From Gammaproteobacteria bacterium (lineage in GTDB: Bacteria; Pseudomonadota; Gammaproteobacteria; HK1), in assembly GCA_012103455.1 (NCBI GenBank), contig WLWT01000003.1, positions 248,001 to 312,000 of the forward strand: a stretch of DNA of 64,000 nucleotides, given 5' to 3'. The notes under the pieces are model-generated. The model was not told the DNA's origin, ran no database searches, and saw nothing but the letters and a program-made list of their open reading frames with translations. How positions within the stretch are numbered: the stretch's first letter is position 1; each line of letters starts with the position of its first letter. Below, piece after piece: positions 43,878 to 54,200 of this stretch. A program made the translations under genes and the position numbers.

Positions 43878-44795
43878 ATGCACGAGTCATTTTTAGTCTA
43901 CCGCCAATTTAAGCACCTAAAGCTCGCGCTGGCGCTCTGTCTAGTCGCTATCATCTTGTACATTTGGCATCCGTTCCACGACGCCGCCGAGTCGCGCAAT
44001 GGCGGCACCTGGCTCGGCTATGCGCTGGGCGGCATAGGCGCCGCGATCATTTTTTGGCTGACCTGGTTCGGCGCCCGCAAACGCAGCTACAAGGCCTCTT
44101 CCAGACTGCAAGGCTGGTTGTCCGCGCACGTCTATCTAGGCGCTTCTCTCATCATCATCGCCACCTTGCATACCGGCTTTCAATTCGGCTGGAACGTGCA
44201 CACCTTGGCCTATGTACTCATGCTGGCGGTGATCGCCAGCGGCTTCTACGGGATCTACGCCTACGCCCGCCTGCCGGCGCTCATGACCGCCAACCGCGCC
44301 GGCGAAACCCTGCAGAGTATGCTGGATGAGATCGCCGCGCTAGACCGCGAAGCCATTGCCACGGCCGATGTTATCAGCGCCAAAGTGCACGAAATCACCG
44401 TCCGCTCGGTGGAGCGTACCACGGTAGGCGGTAACTTCCTTACGCAATTGCGCGGCGCCAGCCAAACGGAAAACCTCGAGAATATCGAACAACAACTAGA
44501 AGAGATGCACACCCAACTCACTACCGCCGACCCCTTGGCATCCGACATTGAAGAGGGCAAGACCATGATGGTCATGGCCCACCAGTTGTCCACGGCGCGC
44601 GGCGGTGAGCAAGTCAGCCGGGTGCGGCAGTTACTGGATCTGCTGACCCGAAAAAAAGCATTGGTGGAGCGGGTAAGAAAAGACATTCGCTATAAAGCGA
44701 CCATGGATTTTTGGCTCTACATTCACGTGCCTATCACGTTCGCTCTACTCGCGGCGCTGATTACGCACATCATCTGCGTATTCCTCTACTGGTGA
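43878..44795 (+). CDS. Membrane cytochrome b-like protein
   Basis: This 305-residue inner-membrane protein has five predicted helices (about 13-32, 47-65, 82-101, 108-129, 279-304). Helix 3 carries His84 and His98, and helix 5 His283 and His297. Both pairs are 14 residues apart, the spacing that lets two helices hold two stacked b haems as in ferric reductases and cytochrome b561-like proteins. Between helices 4 and 5 lies a ~145-residue helical, probably coiled-coil region (LENIEQQLEEMHTQL). No family name is recognised. Between the ferredoxin fusion and the decahaem protein it would be the natural trans-membrane electron step. Confidence 0.85.
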   Translation: MHESFLVYRQFKHLKLALALCLVAIILYIWHPFHDAAESRNGGTWLGYALGGIGAAIIFWLTWFGARKRSYKASSRLQGWLSAHVYLGASLIIIATLHTGFQFGWNVHTLAYVLMLAVIASGFYGIYAYARLPALMTANRAGETLQSMLDEIAALDREAIATADVISAKVHEITVRSVERTTVGGNFLTQLRGASQTENLENIEQQLEEMHTQLTTADPLASDIEEGKTMMVMAHQLSTARGGEQVSRVRQLLDLLTRKKALVERVRKDIRYKATMDFWLYIHVPITFALLAALITHIICVFLYW

Positions 44796-44802
44796 GCCTC
44801 AG

Positions 44803-46605
44803 ATGCGCTGCCTGATTCGAAATATCACTCGCAAAAGAAGCGGCATCACCCATGAGGACAAGCCGTTTAGCGGCGACCACATCACCATCGGCCGGGCCGC
44901 CGCAAACCAGATCTTCCTATCCGATCTGCGGGTAGCGCTCAACCACGCCCGCGTCTCGCAAACACCCGACGGCAAGTTCCAGATCCAAGCGCTGGCTCTA
45001 TCCGGGATCCGAATCAATGGAGCGACCACCGGAGTTGGAATCATCAACGCGGGCGATGTCATCTCCATCGGCTCGTGCCGCATCGAAGTGGTCAAACCAC
45101 CGCTAGAGGGCTTCGATCTCTGCCTGGAGGTGGAGCAGCCCAAGACCGGCGCCGAGGACACGGCAACACTGCAAAGCCGCTCTCGAATCGGCTTGGAAAA
45201 TACCGGACTGCGCAAGCGTATGTGGTCATGGGTGCTGGCCGTGACCCTATTCACCGTATTCTTGGTTGCGCCGATGGCGGGCTTTTTGGTCGAAGACCTG
45301 AGAGAGCCATTGAGGGCGACTGGTATGTTGAGCGATCAGATGTGGGATACCGGGCGCCTCGCCAATGTCCATCAGTTCATCGGTCAAGACTGCAATGCTT
45401 GCCATAAGAAAGCATTTGTCAGGGTGGAGGACGAAGCCTGTGTTGAATGCCACCGCGAAGTACCGGTACACGCCGATCCGGTGCACTACCCGGTGGAAGA
45501 ATTAACCGCCACACGTTGCGGTAGCTGTCACAAGGAGCACAACGCGCCCAGCAGTTTATCGCGTTTGAACGACCCATTGTGCGTGGACTGTCATTCATCC
45601 ATTCGCGACTTCGCCCCGAACACCGAACTATTGCCGGTCGGCGATTTCGAAGAGCATCCGCAGTTTCAGGCGACCTTGTTCAAAGACAACAGCGCAGCAA
45701 GTAGCGGTGACGCGCAGAGCGACAGTAACACTATTCGCGTCAGCTTGGACGACAAAGCCAACCTGGTGGAGCGTTCCGGAGTGCGGTTCGATCACAAAGT
45801 GCACCTGGCAGCGGGTGGCATCAACGCCCCTGCGGGTAAGCGCGTGTTGGATTGTGGCTCGTGCCATCAACTGGAGCCGGGCGGCACCGGCTTAGCGCCG
45901 GTGAACATGGAAACTATGTGTCAGGATTGTCACCGGCTTGAATTCGATCCGAACGATCCGGCAAGACAAATGCCTCATGCCGATATCGCAACGGTCACCC
46001 ACACACTGCGCGAATACTACGCCGCGCGGGCACTGGAAGGTGGTTACCTGGATAAAAAACAATGGCAAAGCGAAGCTCGAGCGGCGCCGGACAAGGCCAG
46101 GACCCGAACTGATCCCGAACCTCCCGAGACCGTGCGCAAGCGCCGGCGTCCAGCGCAAGAACTGACCGAATCGGAGCGCAAACAGGCACTTGAATGGGCG
46201 CAAGAAAAATTCGCTTTTGTCGCCGAGGAGATGTTCGAGTTCCGCGCCTGTACGACATGCCATATTGTGAGCCGCGAAAACATACAGCCCCCATCCTGGA
46301 CGCTCGCGCCCGTGAAGATCGCCGATCGCTGGTTACCGAAGGGCCTGTTTCCACACATCAAGCATCGCACCACACCCTGCGCCACCTGTCACGCAGCAAC
46401 TGCCTCGGAGAAGAGCGAAGACGTGCTGTTACCCGGTATTGAAAGCTGTATGGAATGCCATGGCGGCCCGGACGTACACAACCAATTGGCGTCCCAATGC
46501 GTGGACTGTCATAAATTCCACATACTGGATACGCATTTCATGGGTAATCCTAAAAACATGGGCCAAGACATGGATAAATCTCAGGCGATGGGTGGGGGAC
46601 AGTAA
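44803..46605 (+). CDS. FHA domain-decahaem cytochrome c fusion
   Basis: This is a 600-residue protein in three parts. Residues 1-100 form a cytosolic FHA-like phosphothreonine-binding domain (ITIGRAAANQIFLSD and NHARV, with the usual Ser before His replaced). Residues 141-163 form one membrane helix (WVLAVTLFTVFLVAPMAGFL). The rest is periplasmic, with ten Cys-x2-Cys-His haem sites: CNACH, CVECH, CGSCH, CVDCH, CGSCH, CQDCH, CTTCH, CATCH, CMECH and CVDCH. It starts 7 bases after the previous stop. A phospho-signal reader fused across the membrane to a decahaem wire is unusual; it might adjust complex assembly to kinase signals. Confidence 0.9.
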   Translation: MRCLIRNITRKRSGITHEDKPFSGDHITIGRAAANQIFLSDLRVALNHARVSQTPDGKFQIQALALSGIRINGATTGVGIINAGDVISIGSCRIEVVKPPLEGFDLCLEVEQPKTGAEDTATLQSRSRIGLENTGLRKRMWSWVLAVTLFTVFLVAPMAGFLVEDLREPLRATGMLSDQMWDTGRLANVHQFIGQDCNACHKKAFVRVEDEACVECHREVPVHADPVHYPVEELTATRCGSCHKEHNAPSSLSRLNDPLCVDCHSSIRDFAPNTELLPVGDFEEHPQFQATLFKDNSAASSGDAQSDSNTIRVSLDDKANLVERSGVRFDHKVHLAAGGINAPAGKRVLDCGSCHQLEPGGTGLAPVNMETMCQDCHRLEFDPNDPARQMPHADIATVTHTLREYYAARALEGGYLDKKQWQSEARAAPDKARTRTDPEPPETVRKRRRPAQELTESERKQALEWAQEKFAFVAEEMFEFRACTTCHIVSRENIQPPSWTLAPVKIADRWLPKGLFPHIKHRTTPCATCHAATASEKSEDVLLPGIESCMECHGGPDVHNQLASQCVDCHKFHILDTHFMGNPKNMGQDMDKSQAMGGGQ

Positions 46606-46854
46606 GAAAGCGGCAAAATCGCCCGGGGTTTATCGCCTGGGGTCTATGGAATACGTTTGGTCTATGGGATACTTACACACTAATCGCAACATGCGATTAA
46701 TATAACACTTAAATAAAATCAATATATTAACGCTGTTATCTGCTAGCGGACATAAAAAACAACCGGCTACCACGGAAGGATTTGGAGCGGAAACAGCATA
46801 GGGGCGTGTAGGATCCTCGCAGGGAACCACACGAAGCGGCTAACGAGTCACGCC
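46606..46854. other. AT-rich intergenic region, likely promoter
   Basis: A 249-base gap contains a strongly AT-rich stretch around 46690-46740 in otherwise GC-rich DNA, a good place for a promoter of the downstream GlcG-like gene. An imperfect duplication (GGTCTATGG at about 46639 and 46660) is present. Confidence 0.4.
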
Positions 46855-49101
46855 ATGTCTTGGTGTGCGGTGACAGCGGGTGCAGCTGTGCGAGTCAGAT
46901 CGTTATTTCGTGCCGGATCGTTGGTTAAGGGCTTGATGCTCGGGGCGGTCACCGGCATCGCCGGCTGTAGCGTTGGGGGTACGCAATCAGGTCAAGGATC
47001 AGGAGCGGCTCAAGACGGCGGCTGCACAGGTTTTTGTGCCAACGCCAATACATTTCTGACCGCCGCGGATGTCGATCTCATCATGGCGCAAGCCATCCAG
47101 GAAGCGCAGGCGCGCGGCGTCAGCAACGCCACCTTCGCAGTGGTGGACAGAACCGGATTCGTACTGGATGCGCGGCGCTTGGGCGGCGCCAGTCAAATCA
47201 CGGTGACCTCCAACCGCACCTCCCCGGTGCAAGCACCTTTCTCCCGCGCCTCCCTGGAGGGCTTGGTCATCACCGACAACGGCACTGTCAACGGCGCGGT
47301 GGCCGTTGCCAACGTCAACGCCAGCGGTCTGGCGGCCGTTTCAAAAGCGATAACCGCCGCGTACTTGTCCTCGGAAGGCAATGCTTTCACCACCCGCACC
47401 GCCAGCCAGATCGTTCAGGAAAACTTCAACCCGGGCGAAATCGGCCGCGCCGGCGGGCCGCTGTTCGGCGTGCAATTCAGCCAACTGGCCTGCTCCGATA
47501 TCGCTGTCATCTCCAACGATCCGGATAACCCCGGTGTAGTGAAGCCGGCGACGAACATCGACGGGGCCATCGCGCCCCATGTCTCGCCTTTAGGCCTGTC
47601 GGCCGATCCGGGCGGATTACCGCTTTACAAAGGCGGCACCCCGGTGGGGGGCATCGGTGTCATCTCCGATCAGATCTACAGTCTTGATCGCAATATCAGC
47701 GACTTTGATACCGGTGTGGCGGCCAACGACGAAGCTATCGCCTTAGCCGCCACTTTCGGTTTCGCCGCGCCCATCGATCGCCTGGCCAACCGCATCACCG
47801 TGGACGGTAAGCTGCTGCGTTTCACGGACGTGGATCCGGACCTCATAGCGCTACAGTCGTTCCCCGCTAACGCGGCTGGCAATCAGGCCGCCCTACTGGC
47901 CGCGGCCGGCCGTGTAAGCGTGGGCGTACAGGTGGCGGCGACTGCTTTTTTCAACGATGCCGTAGGTCCCCATACCGGCGCAGCTTTCGGTGTACCCGCG
48001 GCGCAAAACGTGGGAGGTGGGCGTTTCTCCGGCATAGTCCCCGCAGCGGCGGTCAACGCTTTCACCGGGCAGGCGGAATTCGCTGCCCGTGATGCATTCG
48101 TGCTCACCAACGCCGCGGGCAATACCAATGCTTACCTACCGCGCGACGGCACAGCACCTGCCGGTAGCGTGCTGACCGTGGCCGAAGTGGTGCAGATCTT
48201 GAGCAGTGCGCTCGACGTGGCCAACGCAGCGCGCGCCCAGATCCGCCGGCCGGTCGGCAGTCAAATGCGGGCCACCATCTCGGTGGTGGATGCCGAAGGC
48301 CGGATCCTAGGCATCGTACGCACGCGGGATGCGCCGCTGTTCGGCACGGATGTATCGCTGCAAAAAGCCAGAACGGCGGCGCTTTTCTCCCGTGCCGACG
48401 CCGGGGCACAGTTGACTGCCGGCATGACTGGCCAATCCGACCCCACCAACCCCACCGCCTTTACCAACCTCACCGACGGCACCTTCGGCACCCGGGTCAC
48501 CCTGGCACAGACCGGCGCCGCCGCCGGTGTGGCAGACCCCCATCAAGCCATCGGCGGCGCCGCGCTCACCGACGGTACCGCGTTCTCCGACCGCGCCGGC
48601 GGCAACCTCTCCCGTCCGTTCTACCCGGACGGCGTGGGCGAAATCCCGGGGCCATTCAGCAATCCGTTCGCCAGGTGGAGCCCGTTCGCCACCGGACTGC
48701 AACTGGAATTAGTGTTCGAGGAAATCACCCGCGGGCTATTCGGCGCTGGCCCTAGCGCGGCCGGTGCTATTGGCGACATACAAACCGGCTGTTCCACCCT
48801 GCATCAGATCGCCGGCCTGCAAAACGGTATTCAGATCTTCCCCGGCAGCGTGCCTATCTACCGCGGCAACACCTTGATCGGTGGCGTAGGCGTATCCGGT
48901 GACGGCATCGATCAGGACGACATGGTGAGTTTCCTAGGCCTGCACAACGCCAGCGTCTTATTAGGCGGCGCCATCGGTAACGCGCCCACCAACATCCGCG
49001 CGGACCAATTGGTCGTCGGCGGCGTCAATCTTCGCTACGTGCAGTGTCCCCAAGGGCCGTTCCTGAACAGCACGGCGCAAAATGTATGCCAGGGCAAGTG
49101 A
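46855..49101 (+). CDS. GlcG/HbpS-like haem-binding lipoprotein
   Basis: This 748-residue protein has an N-terminal signal ending in a lipobox, VTGIAGC (Cys 38), so it is probably a lipoprotein facing the periplasm or outer membrane. The body has two GlcG/HbpS-type regions: about residues 65-290 (FLTAADVDLIMAQAIQEAQ, FAVVDRTGFVLDARRLGG, GGTPVGGIGVISD) and about 440-720 (VLTVAEVVQILSSALDVANA, ISVVDAEGRILGIVRTRDAP, GNTLIGGVGVSGDGIDQDD). Proteins of this fold bind haem or corrinoids. The large size with inserts is unusual, as the usual domain is ~140 residues. It ends two bases before the barrel gene. Confidence 0.85.
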   Translation: MSWCAVTAGAAVRVRSLFRAGSLVKGLMLGAVTGIAGCSVGGTQSGQGSGAAQDGGCTGFCANANTFLTAADVDLIMAQAIQEAQARGVSNATFAVVDRTGFVLDARRLGGASQITVTSNRTSPVQAPFSRASLEGLVITDNGTVNGAVAVANVNASGLAAVSKAITAAYLSSEGNAFTTRTASQIVQENFNPGEIGRAGGPLFGVQFSQLACSDIAVISNDPDNPGVVKPATNIDGAIAPHVSPLGLSADPGGLPLYKGGTPVGGIGVISDQIYSLDRNISDFDTGVAANDEAIALAATFGFAAPIDRLANRITVDGKLLRFTDVDPDLIALQSFPANAAGNQAALLAAAGRVSVGVQVAATAFFNDAVGPHTGAAFGVPAAQNVGGGRFSGIVPAAAVNAFTGQAEFAARDAFVLTNAAGNTNAYLPRDGTAPAGSVLTVAEVVQILSSALDVANAARAQIRRPVGSQMRATISVVDAEGRILGIVRTRDAPLFGTDVSLQKARTAALFSRADAGAQLTAGMTGQSDPTNPTAFTNLTDGTFGTRVTLAQTGAAAGVADPHQAIGGAALTDGTAFSDRAGGNLSRPFYPDGVGEIPGPFSNPFARWSPFATGLQLELVFEEITRGLFGAGPSAAGAIGDIQTGCSTLHQIAGLQNGIQIFPGSVPIYRGNTLIGGVGVSGDGIDQDDMVSFLGLHNASVLLGGAIGNAPTNIRADQLVVGGVNLRYVQCPQGPFLNSTAQNVCQGK

Positions 49102-49103
49102 CC

Positions 49104-51223
49104 ATGAGTTCTACAAGTACGAGTATGCTGAGCGTTGCAGGACTGACGCTAAGCACCGCCCTGAGCAGTTTAACCCTGCTCAGTTGGTCCCCGAGCAGCT
49201 ACGCCCAGGGGGCGCCACAGCCGGCTACCAGCCACTTCAAAGAGCAGTTGAAAGTCGCTCGGTTGGATCGCAAGTTGTCCCCAAGCAGCTACGCCCAGAG
49301 GGCGGCGCCACAGCCGGCTACCAGCCACTTCAAAGAGCAGTTGAAAGTCGCTCAGTTGGATCACAAGTTGTCCTCAAGCAACTACGCCCGGAGGGCGGCG
49401 CCACAGCCAGCTACCAGCCACTTCAAAGAGCAGTTGAAAGTCGCTCGGTTGGATCGCAAATTGTCCTCAAGCAGCTACGCCCGGAGGGCGGCGCCACAGC
49501 CGGCCACCAGCCACTTCAAAGAGCAGTTGAAAGTCGCTCAGTTGGATCGCAAGCGCCCAGGCGCCGATCCCAAACTGCCGTACCAGCGGCCGGCGCAAAC
49601 CGATCCCAACGAAAATACCGCACTGCCAAGAGTACAACCCCCGCCGCCTCGCGTGGCTCCGGACGACTATGTGCCGATCCCGGACAGATGGCGCCTCATC
49701 AATGATCTAGGGCTGATCGAAGAGCGCTGGCATGATCCCTACAACCGCAATATCCTGAAAGCAGACCGCCCCTTTTATGACGATTGGTTCTTCAACCTCA
49801 GCGTTATCTCCGATACCATCCTCGAGCCACGCTCGATTCCCACACCGGTGGGCTTGCAAGGCAGTAACCAGGCCGATGATCTAGGCATTTTCGGTGATCA
49901 GCAACAACTAACCTTCAATCAGAACCTGATCCTCGGCTTTATCGTATTCAAGGGCGATACCGTATTCAGGCCACCGGACTACGAGTTTCGCTTCACCCCC
50001 GTCATCAACTACAACTACACCAAAGTGCGCGAGGTGGGTGTGCTCAATGTGGATCCGCGCGAGGGCGATGATCGCCATGACGCTCACTTGGGTGTGCAAG
50101 AGCTGTTTTTGGATTACCACATCCGCAACGTCTCCGATCGCTACGACTTCGACAGCGTGCGCATCGGCATTCAGCCGTTCTCCAGCGACTTCCGCGGCTT
50201 TCTCTTTCAAGACAATCAGCTCGGCATACGCCTGTTCGGTAACCGTGACAACAACCTGTGGCAATACAACCTGGCCTGGTTCCGCAAGCTCGAGAAAGAC
50301 ACCAACAGCGGCCTCAATGATCTCGCCGAAGAAGTGCGCCAAGACGACACTTTCATCTTCAATCTATACCGGCAAGACTGGCCGGTGCTCGGCTTCACCA
50401 CCATGGGCACGGTCATCCACAACCGTAACGGCGAAGACGAGTTCTTCTTTGACAAAAACGGCTTCATTCAACGCCCGGCCTCCCTCGGCAACGAGCGCCT
50501 GCGCCGGTACCGGGTCAACTATCTAGGCCTACACGGCGACGGTCACTTCGGCCGGCTGAACCTCACTTTCGGCGCGTATTACGCCTTCGGCAACGAGTCC
50601 GCCGGCGTCTTCACGGTGCGCCCGCAAGAGATCCGCGCTTATTTCGGCGCGGCGGAAGCATCGGTGGATTTCGACTGGATCAGAGCGCGGGTGCACGCGG
50701 TGCACGCCAGCGCTGATGATGATCCTTTCGACAGCCGCGCGGAAGGCTTCGATGCCATCTTCGAAAATCCGATCATCGCCGGTGCCGACACCAGCTTCAC
50801 TGGATCCGCCAGGGCATCCCCAACATCGGCGGCGGCAGTATCACCGCTTCGACCCGCAACGGCGTGCTCAACAATCTGAAATCCTCCAAGGAGCACGGCC
50901 AATCGAACTTCGCCAATCCAGGCGTAACCCTGGTGGGCACGGGTGCCGATTTGGACGTCACCCCGCAGCTGCGCTTCTCGACCAACCTGAACCACATCTG
51001 GTTCGCCGATACGGCGACGGTCGAAGTGGCCAGAAACCAAGGTCCCATCGAACCGGAAATCGGTTTCGATCTATCGGGCGCATTGATCTACCGTCCGTTT
51101 GCGACCCAGAACATCGTCATGCGCTTATCCGGGGCGGCGTTGATCCCGGGTACCGGCTACGAACAATTATTCGGCGACGACGTGGCTTATTCAGTGCTTG
51201 GCAACGTCATACTGATGTACTGA
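49104..51223 (+). CDS. Outer-membrane beta-barrel protein, frameshifted near 50.79 kb
   Basis: A signal peptide (LTLSTALSSLTLLSW, then SYAQ) is followed by four tandem 30-31-residue repeats, a Pro-rich linker, and a barrel with alternating strands (DYEFRFTPVINYNYTKVREV, RVNYLGLHGDGHFGRLNLTF). The first frame stops at 50879. The proper ending continues one frame over (HWIRQGIPNIGGGSITAST ... AYSVLGNVILMY), closing with the aromatic residue expected of outer-membrane proteins. A one-base loss near 50792 explains this; error or real mutation is undecided. I do not recognise the porin family. Between a haem lipoprotein and a decahaem protein, it could be the sheath of a porin-cytochrome conduit (inference). 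Confidence 0.8.
49188..49556. repeat. Four tandem 93-bp repeats
   Basis: Units at 49188 (90 bp), 49278, 49371 and 49464 (93 bp each) encode copies of a 31-residue unit: SSSSYARRAAPQPATSHF followed by KEQLKVAQLDRK. The first unit includes the signal peptidase site, so the others duplicate it in the mature protein. Units differ by only a few bases, so the expansion is recent. Confidence 0.93.
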
Positions 51224-51251
51224 ACTCTTGAGCTTGGGAGGCATCGCAGCG

Positions 51252-54200
51252 GTGATCCGTGCATCCTATACATTAGGCCCAGGCTATTTGCGGGCCGGAT
51301 ATTGGCAGGCAGTCCTGTTCCATACGGTTATTGCCATGCTCTTTGCGGGTGCATTGACCTCAACCTCAGTCATGGCGGCCGCCGCCGATGAAGAGCCGGT
51401 CAAGCGCTCGTACCAGGCAACACCGCCAGCCCCCGCCCAGCAAAGCGCGCAAGACGCCGAGGCCAAGAGCAGCGGGTGTGTGAGCTGTCACACCGCGTCC
51501 GACGCCAAGACCATGCACGACAACCCGGCTGTGATCCTGGGTTGCACGGACTGCCACGGTGGCAGCGCATCGGTGTTAAAACCGCACGGCACTCAACCCG
51601 GCGACGGCGCCTACGACGCGGCCCGCGACGCGGCCCACGTACTGCCCACCTTGCCCGCAAGTTGGCATTACCCGCACAGCAAGAACGCGCCGCAAACCTA
51701 TTCGCTGATCAACCGGGAAGCGCCGCAGTTCATCCGCTTCATGAATCCAAGCGACTACCGGGTGGTCAATGAAGCGTGCGGTGCGTGCCATCTGGAAGTT
51801 ATCGAAGCGGCCAAGCGCAGCCTCATGTCCACCGGCGCTATGTTTTGGGGTGGAGCGACCTACAACAACGGTATCTTGCCGTTTAAACGGTACCTCCTAG
51901 GCGAGGTTTACACCCCCGACGGACAGCCGACCAAAGTCGAAAACCCAGTGCCCATCACCCCGGAACTGGCGGCTAAAGGGGTACTGCCAGCGCTCTATCC
52001 CATGCCCACCTGGCACGTTATCCCGCCGGGCGATGTCTTTCGCGTCTTCGAGCGTGGCGGGCGTAACGTCGTCAATTTGTTCCCGGAAACCGGCCTGCCG
52101 AACGCGCTCGGCCAAATCCAGCGCCTAGAAGAGCCGGGGCGGCCGGATATTCGCCAATCGAACCGTGGACCGGGTACCGGGGCACGCATCGCCGTGCCCG
52201 TGATCAATGTCCACAAAACCCGTTTGAACGACCCGTTCACGTGGTTCATGGGCACCAATGAGAACCCTGGCGATTACCGGCATTCCGGCTGCGCGAGCTG
52301 CCACGTGATCTATGCCAACGACCGCGATCCACGCCACTCCGGCCCTTACGGCAAATTCGGCAACACGGGCGTCACCCAGACGGCCGATCCCACGATTCCC
52401 AAAGAGGAATCCGGTCATCCGCTCAGCCATAAATTCACCCGCGCGATCCCTACCAGCCAGTGCATGATCTGCCACATGCACCAGCCGAATATGTTCATCA
52501 ATAGCTACCTCGGCTACACCATGTGGGACTACGAATCCGATGCGCCGCACATGTGGCCGGACAAGCAACTCTATCCCTCGTGGTACGAAGTGCGCGACAA
52601 GAGTGAAGTCAGTGAGGCGCAAGTGCTAGGCCATCACAAAGTGCGCGTCATCAACGAGAATAATCCCGAGGAGGCGGCCATACGCGGCAAGTGGTCCGAT
52701 CAAGCGTTCTTGAAAGACGTGTCGCTATTGAACCCGCAGCTCAAAGACACACAGTTTGCCGACTACCACGGCCACGGCTGGAACTTCCGCGCCGTGTTCA
52801 AACGCGACCGCAAAGGAACTTTACTGGACGCTCAAGGCAAGACCATCTCCGATATTGATCCGGACAAGTGGAAAAAAGCGGTACACCTGTCCTCCATTCA
52901 CGTGGACTACGGCATGCACTGCGTGGACTGCCATTTCTCCCAAGACGCACACGGTAACGGCCATATCGTCGGCGAGGTGGCGCAAGCCGTCGAGATCGAA
53001 TGCATCGACTGCCACGGTACCGCGGATGCATATCCTACCCTGATGAGCAGCGGCCCCGCGGCGCCTGCCGGCGGGCGCGATCTCAGCCTCATCCGCAACC
53101 CCGATGGCCGCGCCCGGTTCGAGTGGCGCGAGGGCAAACTCTACCAGCGCTCGGTGCTATGGCCCGATCGGGAATGGCAGCTCTCGTTGGTCAAGGACTC
53201 GGTCGATCCCGACCATCCGCACTTCAATGTCAAATCATCCAGAGCCAAAACCGTCGCTGTCGATGGCTCCATGGCCTGGGGACCGGGTATTGCAGCAGAC
53301 AAGCGTGCCCATAAAGACAACGAGATGCTGTGCTTTAGCTGCCACAGCTCCTGGGTCACCAGTTGCGGCGGCTGTCATCTGCCGATCCAAGCCAACTGGA
53401 AAACCCGCTTGCATCACTACGAAAACCGCGAATCGCGCAACTACGCGACCTATAACCCGCAGGTGGCCCGCGACCAGATGTTCCAGTTGGGCAAACACGG
53501 GCCGGCCAAAGGCAACCGTATCGCCCCCATCCGCTCCTCTTCCGCCCTGGTGCTGTCTTCCACCGACACCAACAGGCAGCGCATCTACATCCAGCAGCCG
53601 CCGGTTTCCGCCAGCGGTTACAGCTCGCAAGCATTCGCACCCCATTTTCCGCATACGGCGCGCAAGACCGAGACCAAGCAGTGCACGGACTGTCACATAT
53701 CGCAGGACAACGACAACAACGCCATCATGGCCCAACTCCTCTTGCACGGCACCAATTTCGTCAACTTCGTCGGCTTCAACGCCTGGATGGGCACGGAGGA
53801 TGAAATCGCCGCCGTACGCGTCACCGAGTGGGACGAGCCCCAAGCCGTGGTCGGCAGTTATCTGCACCGCTACGCTTACCCCGACTGGTACCAAGACCAT
53901 ATGGATGATGGTCAAGTCCTGCGCGAGGCCTACACCCACGGCACCCGCGGCGGCAAGGTTGGCTGTCTGCAACTACGGGGCGAGTACTTGTTCGTCGCCC
54001 AAGGAGACGCCGGCATGGAGGTGTACGACGTTCAGGCGATCGCCAACAAAGGCTTCTCCCAGCGCATCATTACCGCCCCCTTCTCCCTTTGGGGCCATGA
54101 CGCACGCATCCGCTCCAAGAATGCCACCTGCGTAGCGTTACCCACCAATCAGCCGATCGCGCCGCACCGGCAAAATTCCCCTGGCTTCGGCCTGAGCGCC

